Shown in pieces: positions 29,568 to 40,299 of a stretch of DNA of 64,000 bases. The notes beneath the pieces were generated by a model, which searched no databases, was not told the DNA's origin, and was given only the letters and a program-made list of their open reading frames with translations. The stretch is from Emiliania huxleyi CCMP1516. Taxonomy: Eukaryota > Haptophyta > Isochrysidales > Noelaerhabdaceae. Location of the stretch: contig NW_005200690.1 in the NCBI RefSeq assembly GCF_000372725.1, forward strand, positions 62,001 through 126,000, given 5' to 3'. The position numbers and the translations under genes were made by a program. Within the stretch, counting starts at the first letter, position 1. The number at the start of each line of letters is the position of its first letter.

Positions 29568-30757
29568 CTATACTGCGACCGTCTCGGCGGCAGCCGGATC
29601 TCGGACGTCGGAGAACGGCGCATCCGTCGTCCATGGCCCACCGTCCTCCATGAGCTCGTCCCACTGGGGGTGGCGCACCGACACGCATTCGTCGCCCACG
29701 GCCGCATTCCTCATCACGACGCCCATCGCCCAGTAGGTCTCCTCGGTCTCCTCATCAATGTACTCCACCTCCACCGGGTCGCCCTTTTTGAAGGCGAGGG
29801 CGGTCGCGCCCCGCCCGCCGCGAGCTCGCTTCGGAGGCTTCGCCCGTGGCGTGTCGGCGGGCCACTCTCCGTCGGGCGGCAGGCCGGAGGCGCGCTGGTC
29901 GGGCGTGCAGCGCGCCAGGTACTCCTTGACCTTCGCGGCTCGGTCGTCGCCGTGCTTGTAATGAATCGGGTGTGGCGTGAAGTGGCACACGACCTGCTTG
30001 CGCAGGTCGTGCCGATCGCGCGTCGAGCCGGACCACCTGCGAGGGGCAGCGCGACCCCGCCGTCAGTCCCGCGCCAGTCCGGAAAGAGAGGGAGGGGGGG
30101 GGCTGCCGTGGCGCGTCACCCGCAGGCAGTGCACACGTAGTAGGTGCAAAGGTGCGACGACCGGTCGAAGCCCTTGGGCTTGTTCCGCCCGCTTCCCTTG
30201 CTCCGTGGCGCAGCGAGCTGGGTGGAGGCGGCGCTTGGGGCAAGGGCGAGGGTGGTGGTCGTACTGGCGGATGCAGGGCCGGCGGAGGCATCGGTCGAGC
30301 TGGCCGCAGCGAACTGGGTGGAGGCGGCGCTTGGGGCAAGGGCGAGGGTGGTGGTCGTACTGGCGGATGCAGGGCCGGCGGAGGCATCGGTCGAGCTGGC
30401 CGCATCGGCGGGTGCATCGGTGGGAGCAGCGGCGGGTGCAGGGGCCGGATTTGCAGCTTGTTGTGATCGGTGCGCTGCAGCCACTCTGTCGACGGCTATT
30501 CTGTCGGCGTGGTCGCCGTCAAGCAGTCGCACCATCGATGGCTGCTCCACCGACGTGACGTACAGAAGCTCGCTCGGCACAAGCAGCGGCATGAACTGGC
30601 CGCGGACGACGGTTGGCGCTACCCCGTCCTCGTCAGCGGCGGGACACGCCGGCAAAGGGCGCAGCGGTGCGAGCAGACGCGCCACCATGGCGCCGAGGTG
30701 AGGTTTGCGACAGCGCGCGAGAAGAAAAGAAAGCGGGCGGTGAACTGGCGCCCTCAA
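29568..30757 (-). CDS. Two-exon protein with Tudor-like C-terminal motif
   Basis: Exon 1 is 30757-30120 and exon 2 is 30036-29568. The 83-nt GT-AG intron (donor GTGACGCG, acceptor CTCGCAG) restores one frame of 368 residues across CTYYVCTACG and WSGSTRDRHDLRKQVVCHFT. The N-terminal part may start instead at the internal MVARLL, 23 codons in. Residues about 110-190 are Ala/Ser/Thr-rich and contain a 96-bp tandem duplication (30211-30402). Exon 2 has FKKGDPVEVEYIDEETEETY followed by WAMGVVM, a Tudor/agenet-like strand pair, and a conserved-looking DEECVSVRHPQWDEL-type stretch. No family is recognised. The Tudor link to the 22.9 kb cargo gene is suggestive only. Confidence 0.65.
30211..30402 (-). 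repeat. 96-bp in-frame tandem duplication
   Basis: Two copies, 96 bp apart and nearly identical, each encode 32 residues of the Ala/Ser/Thr-rich linker in the overlapping gene. Confidence 0.9.
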
Positions 30758-30799
30758 GCTGCGAACTCGTTTTGAAAGTTTGTTTTTTGGACACGGGCG

Positions 30800-31238
30800 C
30801 GGACTGGCGCGGCTAAAGCCGCGTAACAGCTTCTAGCACAAAAAGAAAAAGAATTTACCGCCAAACTCCCTCGGCCTCGCACGACACACTAGTAGCAAGT
30901 GGCACGGCGCCACGGGACTTGCTAAAAATCTCTGTGTATGGCGCGCACAAAAAGAAATCCGGCGGTTCAAGTCGCAGAGTGGCTAGCGCGTAGCGGCCCA
31001 CAGTGCACAGTTTTGGGGTGCGGTAAACTAAAGGATTGATGGGGCGTCTTTACGATACGTAGGGTCTCGGTCGCGCCCGGGGGGGCGTCAGTGCCGAGGG
31101 CCCCCAGCGCGCGCCGCGTATGCACGGAATCCACGACACTAGAAGACGTATCCCAGTCACATGCCCGATGAGGCGCGCGTGTCCGTGGGCTCAGCCGGCT
31201 TCCCAGTCACGAGGCCTTACCTCCCGCGCCCTCCCCGC
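30800..31238. other. Intergenic, no gene seen
   Basis: This lies between the 5' end of the Tudor-like gene and the 3' end of the next minus-strand gene. A GGTTCAAGTCGC string near 30964 resembles a tRNA T-arm, but no A box or acceptor stem accompanies it. Confidence 0.4.
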
Positions 31239-32032
31239 CTAAATGTCGTGCTGCGACAAGTCCGAGCCGGTGCCGGGGAAGTACCTCTCAGTGTTGGCTG
31301 ACAGCACGGCGACGTTGGAGATGAGGTGGCAGTGGACGAGCCTGCCGGGCGGCGGGCACGAACGCCGCGTGAGGGCCGCTGAGGGCGGCAGCGGGAGGCG
31401 GAGGAGGCGGGGAGGAGGGCGGCCGGGGAGGGGAGGGAGCGCCAGTTGTAGACGAGGACAAACTTGACGAGTCGGTCCTCGCCGTCCGCCGTCTCGACCT
31501 CGACCACGTACTCCTTGACGGCGGTCATCTTCTCCCTCCCCCGCTTCTGCTGCCACTCCGAGTCGTCTCCCACGAGCCGGTATGCCTGCGTCTGTCGCAG
31601 AAAGGCAAACCGCTCGGAGAGGAGCTGCCCAAAGCTGCTCTCATCGACGAGCGCGCCGGACGGCTGGCCGCTGATGACGCGGCTCTTTGCCCAGTCCATC
31701 CGCTTTGACCAGTCCGTGTTTGATCGATGCGTGCCGGCCCGCCACGGCGGCAGGCTCGTGAAGGCAAAGGCCGCCTCGTCGTTGCCTGCGCCCAGCTGCA
31801 GCACCACGTGCTCGACGACCTGCTTTGGCGACGTCTGGCCCTGCGGGCCGAGCTTGCGCAGTTTTTCGAACTTGCCCAAATCTGAGTCGCGCCCGCGCTT
31901 GGCTGCCTCATCCCTGAGTGCCGCCATCAGCTGATGGAGAGAGTCCTCCTCGCCGCAGCGCACGCAGCCGGCGCGCGAGGTCGCCGGCGCGCGGCGGCCC
32001 ACAAGCAGTCCGAGGGAGCAGAGGAGAAGCAT
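31239..32032 (-). CDS. Uncharacterised plastid/secretory-leader protein, DUF4864-like
   Basis: Exon 1 is 32032-31443 and exon 2 is 31341-31239. The 101-nt intron has a GC donor (TG|GCGCTCC) and CCGGCAG acceptor, and splicing joins VKFVLVYN to WLVHCHLISNVAV. The protein is 230 residues. Start MLLLCSLGLLVGRRAPATSR is a signal peptide; an open frame extends to 32254 but is rich in Arg and less likely. The core (SPKQVVEHVVLQLGAGNDEA, AFAFTSLPPWR, SFGQLLSERFAFLR, YRLVGDDSEW) has the layout of NTF2-like DUF4864 proteins of plants and algae. That match is tentative and the function unknown. Confidence 0.65.
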
Positions 32033-32257
32033 CACGCCAGTCGGGACCGTCCACCCGACTCTAACAACGGCGCGATCACCTTGCCGGGCGGTCGAGACCA
32101 CTCGGGGAGAAGGCGTGTAGACCCCAAATCGGGTCCGGACTTCGGACCCGATTACGCTGCCGCCTCGCGCGCGCCGCTGCTGCCCTCGCCGGCAGCCGCC
32201 GCGGTCGCAGTGCCATCGTGCGGACTGGCGGTCGACTCGCCACATCGATTTCAACTC

Positions 32258-33016
32258 ACGCGACGCGCTCGGCCTCCGCTGGCGGCTGCCGCAAGAGCGG
32301 CTGGCTCACGGCAGCGTCTCGCCGGTTGCCGGATAGGAGAGTACAGAACGTCTGGAGTGTAACTGTGTACGTGAGATCGGTTTTGATAACAAGCACGGTC
32401 GATCCGTCAAAGCGATACACTCGTTCCTATCACGCTGGACGGCTGGCACGGAGCTCTGTGCCGACAAACAGGAAGAGCCGAGCGGCAAGAAGGGCTCGAT
32501 GGGGAGCGAGAACCGTCAAACGTGCTCACGGAGGTTTCGGAAGTCCACCCTGATGCGGTCGGTTCCCCCCCGGTTTGAACGCGCAGCTCGCAAGACTCGT
32601 CGAGCACTCGCAGCCTCTCTGCGCCTCTCATGCTGCCGCTCTGCGGGATGTTCAGTCTTTCCGGAAGATATCGTCGAGTTTTGGAAGCTGCGCGGTCAAA
32701 CCTGGGGGGAAACAAGAGCGTCACGACGGACTTCAGGTTACACCTGAAGCTCTTCTGACGGTTCTCGCTCCCCATCGAGCCCTTCTTGCCGCTCGGCTCT
32801 TCCTGTTTGTCGGCACAGAGCTCCGTGCCAGCCGTCCAGCGTGATAGGAACGAGTGTATCGCTTTGACGGATCGACCGTGCTTGTTATCAAAACCGATCT
32901 CACGTACACAGTTACACTCCAGACGTTCTGTACTCTCCTATCCGGCAACCGGCGAGACGCTGCCGTGAGCCAGCCGCTCTTGCGGCAGCCGCCAGCGGAG
33001 GCCGAGCGCGTCGCGT
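32258..33016. repeat. 759-bp palindrome: 260-bp arms, 239-bp diverged centre
   Basis: The left arm 32258-32517 and right arm 32757-33016 are equal in length and, as far as read, exact inverted copies. The two halves of the central 239 bp are also related, but only loosely. Each strand starts a frame with MGSENRQ just inside its arm. The two frames then show matched residues such as PPRFERAARKTRR on one strand and PPRFDRAASKTRR on the other. No target duplication is obvious, although ATCGAT lies near both outer ends. This could be a fold-back transposon or the product of an inverted duplication. Confidence 0.85.
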
Positions 33017-33441
33017 ATCGATCGAGCTCGCGATCCGGGCCGTGGAGCCCACGAGGAAGACTTCGTCTGCTGGGACGGAGTCCCGACGCTCGCTGCGTCC
33101 GCCGGAACTGGGGTCTGCACACCTTTCGTGGCCGCGTCCCGCAGTGGGTACCCGGGTACCTGGGTACGCGAGTAGTACCGGGTCTGGCGGGTAGAGGCGC
33201 TCTCTCGAGGTCTCTTGGAGCAGAGCCCCGGCTTACCCAAATGGGTCCTCGGAGAGGGTACCCTGGGTGGGCGGGGCCTCTACTCGCCCGGTACCGGGCT
33301 GGCGAGGACTTCCAGCCTGCTTGCTGTCTGTCTGTGAAAAAAAACAGCTGACGCAGTCTCGCAAGGCTCTCGGGTTCCCTCGCCCCCCCGGGCAAGGGAG
33401 GACCCCGTGAGGCGTGGGAGTGCCTCGCCAGGTACCGGGTA

Positions 33442-33588
33442 GAATGAGTTCAAGCGCGCTCGATCCGACATGTACATCTTCTGCGACTATATGGAGCGGC
33501 TGCGCTTCACAATCGTACCAAAAAAGATGCAAGGAAGGACTGTTGAGGCGACAACTCCACTACTCCAGGCCCCAAATGATGTGTGAGT
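33442..33588 (+). pseudogene. Short protein-like relic
   Basis: After an in-frame TAG, the frame reads EFKRARSDMYIFCDYMERLR, then FTIVPKKMQGRTVEATTPLL and stops at TGA. Its composition is protein-like and unlike the surrounding low-complexity frames. The family is not recognised and it has no good start codon. Confidence 0.3.
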
Positions 33589-33613
33589 GTTAGTTAGAGT
33601 TGTTTGGTATTGC

Positions 33614-33617
<4 letters not shown>

Positions 33618-33682
<65 letters not shown>
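33618..33682 (+). repeat. (CT)n microsatellite
   Basis: About 32 uninterrupted CT units, with no gene nearby on either side. Confidence 0.95.
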
Positions 33683-33686
<4 letters not shown>

Positions 33687-33876
33687 CGAGAGAGGGGGAC
33701 TACAGGAGTTCTAGGATTATGCCATGTTCGCTGTGCTCCCAATCAATCGCCAATCGGAGGCATGCGTTGCTATTACACCCTACCTAATAGGGTTGCGGAG
33801 CCGTGCTGCATTTAGACTTCGCTCGGATTGTGAGTTACGCTGGTATAGTTAGTAGTCGTAGACGATCGAGCGAGTT

Positions 33877-34283
33877 GGCCTGTACGAGAGTTTCCGGCAA
33901 CCCAGAGGGAAACCAAAGGGTCCCCAGCACTTTGCGTTTCCGGAAATTTCCAGGGCCAGAGGGTGTTTGGAGCTCCATTCTGGGAAACTCGAGCGAGAGT
34001 TCCCTGAGTCTGAGAGCTGGTCTGGGCACTGGGGCAAAATCTGAGGCGAAACCGACCGGCAAAATACCCGGTGTTTTCCAGGTATACCCGGTATATTTTG
34101 CCGAGTTGGCCTCATTTGGGCCCAAACCAGCCTCAGTGCTCAGACTCGGCTCAGAGTCTAGCTCAGAGCCCGAAAAAAATGGATGGTTTCCCCGGAAAAT
34201 AGAGAGGAAACGAGAGGGGGTGCTGTAGAGAAACACGGAAAAGAAACGAGGCAGGGTGCGAGAGGAAACATACGTACAGCCTA
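33877..34283 (+). repeat. Family G repeat, direct copy
   Basis: This is the inverted partner of 27698-28118. It runs straight into a fragment of family I (AGCGAGGGGTCCCGT), showing nested insertion. Confidence 0.75.
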
Positions 34284-34299
34284 ACTAACGAGCGAGGGG

Positions 34300-35257
34300 T
34301 CCCGTCCGGACCTGAGGGAGGGTGTAGAGGATGTAGAGGATGTAGAGTGTAGAGCGCTGTAGAGCTGTAGAGATGTAGAGCGCTCTGGAGCGCTGCCTGT
34401 AGAGCTGTAGAGCTCTACATCCGCCGCGTGACGATGTGCCTCCGTTGTAGAGCGATGTAGAGGCGCTCTACAACGTGAAATCTCTACAACAAACTCTACA
34501 ACAACAACAACATCATGTGCATGTGCATGTGCATCATGAGCGGCGAACGAGGCACGCACGGTCGCTCTCCGACATGAGGCGCGTTGCACTTGCCATTGCT
34601 GCCCTGGCCTTCTGTCTGCCCGCCCAATGGGTGGCAGGTGCCTCCGCTGCTGTGGCATGCCTCACGGCTGCGACTGGCCGGCGCCTCGGCGCGTCAGCTC
34701 GGCTCGGCGTAGCGATCGTGGCCAGCGCAACTCGCCTGGACTCAACGCTCAGCCAGGAGCTCCAGCACGCGCCGGCGCGAGTCATGGCGCATGCAACGCG
34801 CAGCAATGCTCGCCTCGCCTCGCGCAAATGCGACCGTCCTCGCAGCCGACAGTCCACCGCCTGCTAAAGAAGCACAGCGATGAATGCGGCACCGGCGACG
34901 CATGGCAGGCTGGTCATGACGGCAGTCATAGGGTGTTGTGTGCCGTCAGAGTGACTCTCTGTGTGTCAGGGATAGTCAGGGCCGTCCATCATGATCAGAG
35001 CTCCAGTAAGCTCGGAGACACCCCATTAGTGCGGCTCGACCTCTTTGAGTCACTGCCTTCCCGGCGGTTTTACTGTAGAGCCTCTACAACAAACTCTACA
35101 ACAAAATCGCGCTCCACCAATCGCTCTACATCGGACTCACATCGTCCCGCGCCGGATGTAGAGCTCTACAGCTCTACAGCGCTCCAGAGCGCTCTACATC
35201 TCTACAGCTCTACAGCGCTCTACACTCTACATCCTCTACACCCTCCCTCAGTCCCGT
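34300..35257. mobile_element. TIR element built of TGTAGAG arrays, carrying a small ORF
   Basis: The element starts CTGAGGGAGGGTGTAGAGG at 34312 and ends with the complement at 35251. Both ends consist of degenerate TGTAGAG/GTAGAGC tandem repeats over 100-180 bp, in inverted orientation. TCCCGT flanks it (34300-34305 and 35252-35257), with six extra bases on the left. The joined flanks correspond to family I (GAGGGGTCCCGTACCATG), seen uninterrupted at 42.37 and 58.12 kb. A partial second copy lies at 45702-46409. Confidence 0.75.
34574..34867 (+). CDS. Small 97-residue protein with signal-peptide-like start (element-encoded)
   Basis: MRRVALAIAALAFCLPAQWV at the start has the n-, h- and c-regions of a signal peptide. 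The remaining 70 residues are Ala/Arg/Ser-rich with two cysteines. A second copy at 46376-46083 keeps the full reading frame with about five amino-acid changes. Conservation of an open frame in both copies is compatible with function, but recent duplication alone could explain it. There is no family match and no toxin or effector motif that I recognise. Confidence 0.4.
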   Translation: MRRVALAIAALAFCLPAQWVAGASAAVACLTAATGRRLGASARLGVAIVASATRLDSTLSQELQHAPARVMAHATRSNARLASRKCDRPRSRQSTAC

Positions 35258-35641
35258 ACCATGGTTCCATGCGGAATCGACACATTGTGAGCGGAGCAGT
35301 CTTCCTGCAGATAGTAGATAGATGTAGGATGGATTGCGAGTCTGAGAGAGATTTTTGAAAACCAACCAGAAATCACACGACTCTGCGTCTCACTGTTGAT
35401 GTGACAAAACAAATGGTTGATGTGGGCGCGGCATTGGCCATTGCGAGCGAGTGCGGGCGGGCGCTCGCAATCGTACAGTGAGATGCTAGGATTGCAAGGA
35501 GTGCTGCTCACAAGCATTCGCCTATACGATTGCGAGAGAGGCTGCTAACTTTCTTTTCGCTTTTCAAACTTTAAAAATTACGCGCGCGCGATTGTCGACG
35601 GGCACGTCCAAACCGCCGCTCCATCTCCATCCCACCGCTGA

Positions 35642-36085
35642 ATGGTGCCGCACGGCGAAACCGACCTCTCGCGGCTGCTGGCCACGCTGTCACCGACGCT
35701 CCAGGAGGGCGAGTTCTACTTCGCCTCGCTCCGGCCCGCGACCTCCACCGCCGGCGCTCTTGCCGACGCCGCCCGCGCCGCCGCCATCGGCACCTTCCGG
35801 GAGGCAGAGGGCCTCTCGCTCATCCTGCCGGCTGCGCACACCGAGCTTCCAGATGGCGCAGCGCGCTCTACCACGCAGCGCCTCATCTCGCTGGAGGTGC
35901 ACTCTTCGCTCGAGGCCATTGGCCTCACCGCAATTGTATCGCAGCGGCTCGCAGAGCTCAGCATCTCTTGCAACGTCGTGGCAGCCTTCCATCACGACCA
36001 CATCTTTGTGTCGGCAGACAAGGCGGATGCGGCCGTCGATGCGTTGCGCGGCATCCAAGCAGACGCTGCTGCAGCCGGCCGATGA
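35642..36085 (+). CDS. ACT-domain protein (COG3602/DUF2241 type)
   Basis: The single-exon 147-residue protein has the family's ordered motifs: LQEGEFYFASLRP near the start, IGTFREAEGLSLILP, then RLISLEVHSSLEAIGLTAIV and ISCNVVAAFHHDHIFVSADKADAAVDAL. The HHDHIFV stretch is characteristic. Length matches the small stand-alone members found in bacteria and algae. These are thought to bind small ligands, probably amino acids. No leader is visible, so a cytosolic location is likely. Confidence 0.9.
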   Translation: MVPHGETDLSRLLATLSPTLQEGEFYFASLRPATSTAGALADAARAAAIGTFREAEGLSLILPAAHTELPDGAARSTTQRLISLEVHSSLEAIGLTAIVSQRLAELSISCNVVAAFHHDHIFVSADKADAAVDALRGIQADAAAAGR

Positions 36086-37595
36086 CCGTTGTAAGGTTCT
36101 TTGTGCGGTGCACACCTTGGGGCTGCGGTATTCCCCAAGATCTCTCGTCATTTCCTCCTCGCTCTCGCTCGCCCCGTCCGCACGTCAGTCACGCCCTCGG
36201 TTTTGAACCACGCCGGACGGCGACCGGCAAAGCGCAACGAGGACGCCGGCAACCGATCTGACGGGGGTGTATGACAGGACGCTCTCCGCGGCCCGTGTGT
36301 GTCCGATTGTGTGTGCGGCGCTGAGGGCAGAGATAGAGGGAGCGGACCGTGAGTTGAGGAAATCGGAGGACGCGACCCACTTCGCCACAGACGGTCCCGC
36401 GCCTCGCCGCTATGACGGGTAGACGACCGCGGCTCGTGTGCGTCTACCCGTCTTTGTCCGGAGTGAAAAGTCCAACGCGCTCGTCGGTGGCGGCTTCCCT
36501 CAACCTGCGCCGCGCTCGGCGAACCTCGACAGCGCTTTCGGTGGCATGCAGCTCTTTGCGACAGAAGCCTGGAGAGCAGCTCCTCTGCTGCTCACACACT
36601 CTGCACAGTTGACACAGCCTACTGTGCGGCTGCCACAGCTGTCACAGCGATGGGCTCGCCCTCACTGGCCCTCAGTCACTTGTGCTGCGGCTTGTGTGAG
36701 CGACACTGCTCGGCGACTGCCGGCACACTGTGAGACCATGGGTGTGAGGTTAAACCACGCTACCAGCGCTTGGTCACATCGGCCCCGAGGTCAGATCCTT
36801 CTACTCTGTTGATGACAAGACTTGTCTACTGGCTGGAGCCGAGCAGGAGGGCCCAGCGCACAACCCCAGGTCAACTCAGGGTCCACACCCCGCAGACTGT
36901 CGCGCCTCGCGGCACCGCTAGCCGGTGCATGAGACATGTCGCGCTCGGTCACGGGCGGCACCTTCTGCTCCGCTCGTCGCCGTCCGCCCGGTTCGTGTGT
37001 CAGCTCACAGCTGACGCTCACGGTGGTGCCTCTCCCCCATCCAGCCCCCATCGGCCAGTGTGAACACAAGCTACACAAGGCTGAAACACCTGAAGAGTGA
37101 AGTTCACGCGCTGAAGCCGCGCGCAGAGACGCTCTTATATCAGCATCGCGGCGCGAGACCCGGCCTGCGGCCGCTCGCGACGCGCACGCCGGCCACACGC
37201 AATTCACCTGGCCTCGCTACCGCAAGTCGTAAAAAAGTCTGTCAAATAGTTACGCGAGTGCCGTGTTGCACCCCTCGCTCGCGACATCTTATCGACACGC
37301 GCGCCGCGCCCGAGGGAGCCGAACGACACTCTCGCGTCCGTCCGCTCCCACGAGTCATAGGCACAACGCGGCACGTCGATCCGCGTGCAACCCCGTTGGG
37401 ACGAGGCGTCATGCGAGCCAGAGTCAAGTAGCGTAGGTGTGTGGCGCGAGCGCGCGCGGCGCGGCGACAGGTCCACCGGGAGGAGAGGTCAAGTTGCGGG
37501 TCGGGGGTGGAGAGGCTGTGGAGAGGTGGGCGGCAGCTGCCGCACGCGGAGGAATGCGATCGAGGGGGCGTCGCTCAGCCGGCGCGCCCCTCCGC
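36086..37595. other. Intergenic, no gene recognised
   Basis: This is a 1.5-kb stretch between the convergent ends of the ACT-domain gene and the NicO gene. Its frames are short and of random composition. No repeat shared with the rest of the window was noticed. Confidence 0.5.
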
Positions 37596-38679
37596 TCAGG
37601 CGGCGATCAACCTGCGCGCCGAGGCGAGCAGCCACCGCCCCACCCCAAGCTCGAGCAGCGCCTTGACGGTCCAGCCGACGCCCATGGCGCACGCGAAGAG
37701 GGACGTGGCGAGCGAGAGCTTGGCGGGGACGTCCGGCTGGTGCATCCGCTCCCCCATCTGCACCGACAGCTCCCCCACCACCGCGGTGAAGGAGGACATC
37801 GCCAGCATCGTCCCCACGCCGAACGAGGAGAGGTACGTGAGTGCGCAGACGACGGACGGCATCGCAAGGGCAGGCATCACGCCGAGGAGGTGGCCCGAGC
37901 CGGAGCAGCCGTGCAGGATGCCGGTGAGCAGCGTCGAGGCGACCGACTGCCGCTCCGACGGGCCTCCCCCCGACGGAAGCAGCGCCGCAGCCGGATCGTC
38001 CTCGCCCGGTGCGCCGAGCGGAGCCACTGCGGCGGCGACCGAGCCGTCGATTGCGCTTCCCGCCGCGTCGCCCGCCGCGCGCTCGTCTTCGGCGAGAGCA
38101 CGCGCCGCCTGCACGTCGCTGCTCCACTCGCGCGCCTGCGCAGGGCCACGGCAGCGGATCAATGCCTCCTCTCTGTCGGTGTGGCACCGCGCGTGTGCCG
38201 CACGCTCTCTCTCTCTCGCGCGCGCACGCCTCACGCACGCCGTTGACGCCGATGATGAGGATCGAGATGCCGACGGCCGCCTCCATGTAGACACAGATCG
38301 CGTCGAGGTTGAGCGCGCCGCGCACCAGGAAGGCGAGCAGCCCCACCAGCCCGGCGCCAATCCCGTGCCCGAGCCCCCAGTAAAGGCCCGTGTATAGCGC
38401 AGTCCACCACCGCCGCCCTATCGAGAGGGGCAGCAGCGCGGCGAGGTGGTCCGGGCCCGTCACCGCGTGCAGCGAGCCGGCAAAAGTGCCGCCGATGCCA
38501 GCGGCGAGCAGCGGTCCACTCACCGCCGGAAGCACCAAACTCGCCCTCGGTGGCGCGTGCCGGTGCCGTCGGGCTGAGGCGAGCAGCGGCGAAGGTGCAG
38601 CAGCGGGCGCGGCGAGGCGCGGACGCGATAGCGGCCGTGTGGCGGATAGCGCTGGCGCCGCGAGCAGCAGCAGCAACAT
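37596..38679 (-). CDS. Plastid NicO-family (nickel/cobalt-type) membrane transporter
   Basis: Exon 1 is 38679-38239 and exon 2 is 38135-37596. The 103-nt GT-AG intron (GTGCGTGAG donor, CTGCGCAG acceptor) joins ILIIGVNG to AREWSSDVQ, for 326 residues. The first repeat unit carries SLHAVTGPDHLAALLPLSIG and YWGLGHGIGAGLVGLLAFLV. The second carries TGILHGCSGSGHLLGVMPAL and FGVGTMLAMSSFTAVVGEL. These match the plant chloroplast high-affinity nickel-transport family, a relative of bacterial NiCoT/RcnA, with the H-x5-DH metal motif. The leader (MLLLLLAAPALSATRPL and an Arg/Ser/Ala-rich stretch) suits plastid import. The ion is not proven; a role in plastid metal homeostasis is inferred from the family. 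Confidence 0.88.
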
Positions 38680-39077
38680 GCAGGGCCGGGCGCCACCGCC
38701 AGCGCGAAGGGTGGAGATGTGCTCCCGTTCGCGGATGAAGAATTTCGCGAAGCTGGAGATGGGTGCCGCGCCTCTGTCCGGAGTGGCCGGAGCCCATTCT
38801 CGCTAGCCCTGCCCCGCAGCGCGGCCGCTCGCCAAGCCCTCCAGATGAGTGAGTGGTCAGATGGAGAATGAGATTTTTGCATAGTGCCCGAGAGAGAGCG
38901 AGGGGTCCGGGGGGGAGCACAAATAGGACGCCCAGCCCTGCCCTCGTGCCGCCGAGTGTGTATCCTATGCGAGAGAGATCCCCTGTGCCCTGTGCCCAGC
39001 CCTCTCCGCGCGGCGATGCGCCCTCCCCCCTCGCTTTTGCAAAATCCTGCAAAGGTGGAGACGTGTCTGTCCTCGAC

Positions 39078-39300
39078 CCAGGTAATAATTATTAATTATT
39101 AATCCTCGGGCGGCGGCGCGGCGCGGCGGCGGGCGGCGCGAGGCGGCGGCGCGGCGAGGCAGCGGGCGGCGCAGGGCGGGGCGGCGCGGCGGCGGGTGGG
39201 GTAATTAATTATTTGTTAATTAATTATTAATTATTAATCATTGGGTGGCGGCGCGGCGCGGCGGCGGGCGGCGCGGAGCGGGGCGGCGCGACCATCTGCA
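39078..39300. repeat. Alternating AT and GC islands
   Basis: Stretches of TTAATTATTAATTATTAAT (about 39080-39100 and 39200-39240) alternate with nearly pure GGCGGCGCGGCG tracts. The second GC tract repeats much of the first, so the whole unit is roughly a 140-bp tandem duplication. Confidence 0.8.
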
Positions 39301-40299
39301 GTTACCGGGTCTCTGATCATTGGAGAGCAGCAATGGTCGCGCCGCCCTCGACTCAAGGGGCTGCCTTCCACCCGTAGCTGCTCAGGCCGGGGGAGGGGGG
39401 GAGACCTCCACAGTTCCTCGCGGAACGGGAGCAGGCCCCTCCTTGCCCGGTCTGCGATGCAGGGCGGTGGTCGTGCCATCTTCGCTTCGTACACGCAACC
39501 ACCACGCCGCAACCGTCGCCGGCGCGCGACACGTTCTCGTCAGCAGGACTGTCCTCGTCGAGTGTGTGTCGCCAAGGCGAGACACACTCAGGGACGGAGC
39601 CGACGGGACGCGGCTCGAAGGGCGTGGCTCCGCAGCGCGGCTGGCACTCGTCGCAGAGGCCTCACCTTCCAAAAGTCGGGCATGGCTCTACCCGCAACTT
39701 TCTCGACACGCGCGCACCGCCGAGCCTGCGGCGGGCGCGCTGCGGCCGCACGTCTAACTTCGTCATAGTGCCACGACGTGCGGCCTAGAGTTAGCACACG
39801 CGCTTCTGCTCGCAAGCACTCACCCATTGAATTGTCACTGCCCGTGAGTGCGAGAAGGGCTAGCGGCAGGCTGCTAGCCTCTGAGGAGGGCGTCCATAGA
39901 CACCTCACATGACCCCACACACGGTCTCGTCTATGCCTTGCGGCTGGCGGCGAGATTGCTAGAGGCGGAGCAAGCCTGCTCTATTCTCACATGATACCTC
40001 CTGTCGTCTGTTGTGTTGTTGTGCCCTTGTTTGTTCCTTTGGCACCTTGGAGTGCTGGGGGGGGCGACAGGCCGAGGGAGGATGTGGCCCTGAGTTATGT
40101 GTACGCCAACTCAGGGTGTGTGGCAGCCACGCTGGCTGTGTGTCTTGTGAGCTTGTTTGTGCCTGTGTGTTGCTCGTGCGTGTCGTCATCATCTGTCCCG
40201 CGTCCACCCATACCGCGCTCGTGGTGTCCAGTCCTAGCCTGACTGTTCTTCACCTTTCTACCTACCTACCTGCCATTGAATGCGCACGCGCGCGCGTGC
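39301..40299. other. Intergenic, no gene recognised
   Basis: Open frames are short and disagree between strands. A GTGTGT/CTTGTTTGT-rich segment lies at 40000-40160. Nothing else was supported. Confidence 0.4.

Noticed and set aside
30960-30985. Possible tRNA T-arm (GGTTCAAGTCGC)
   Set aside because: No A box, anticodon stem or acceptor stem could be folded around it.
33080-33440. GGTACC/GGGTACC-rich stretch as a regulatory array
   Set aside because: The motifs are irregularly spaced, the region has no adjacent gene start, and it may simply be a decayed repeat.
34312-34500. TGTAGAG array as a CRISPR-like repeat
   Set aside because: Units are 7-12 nt and degenerate with no spacers of constant length, and the array is mirrored at the other end of the element.
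36412-37431. Several 100-140-codon frames on both strands
   Set aside because: Composition is random, frames on opposite strands overlap equally well, and no motif or splice support was found.
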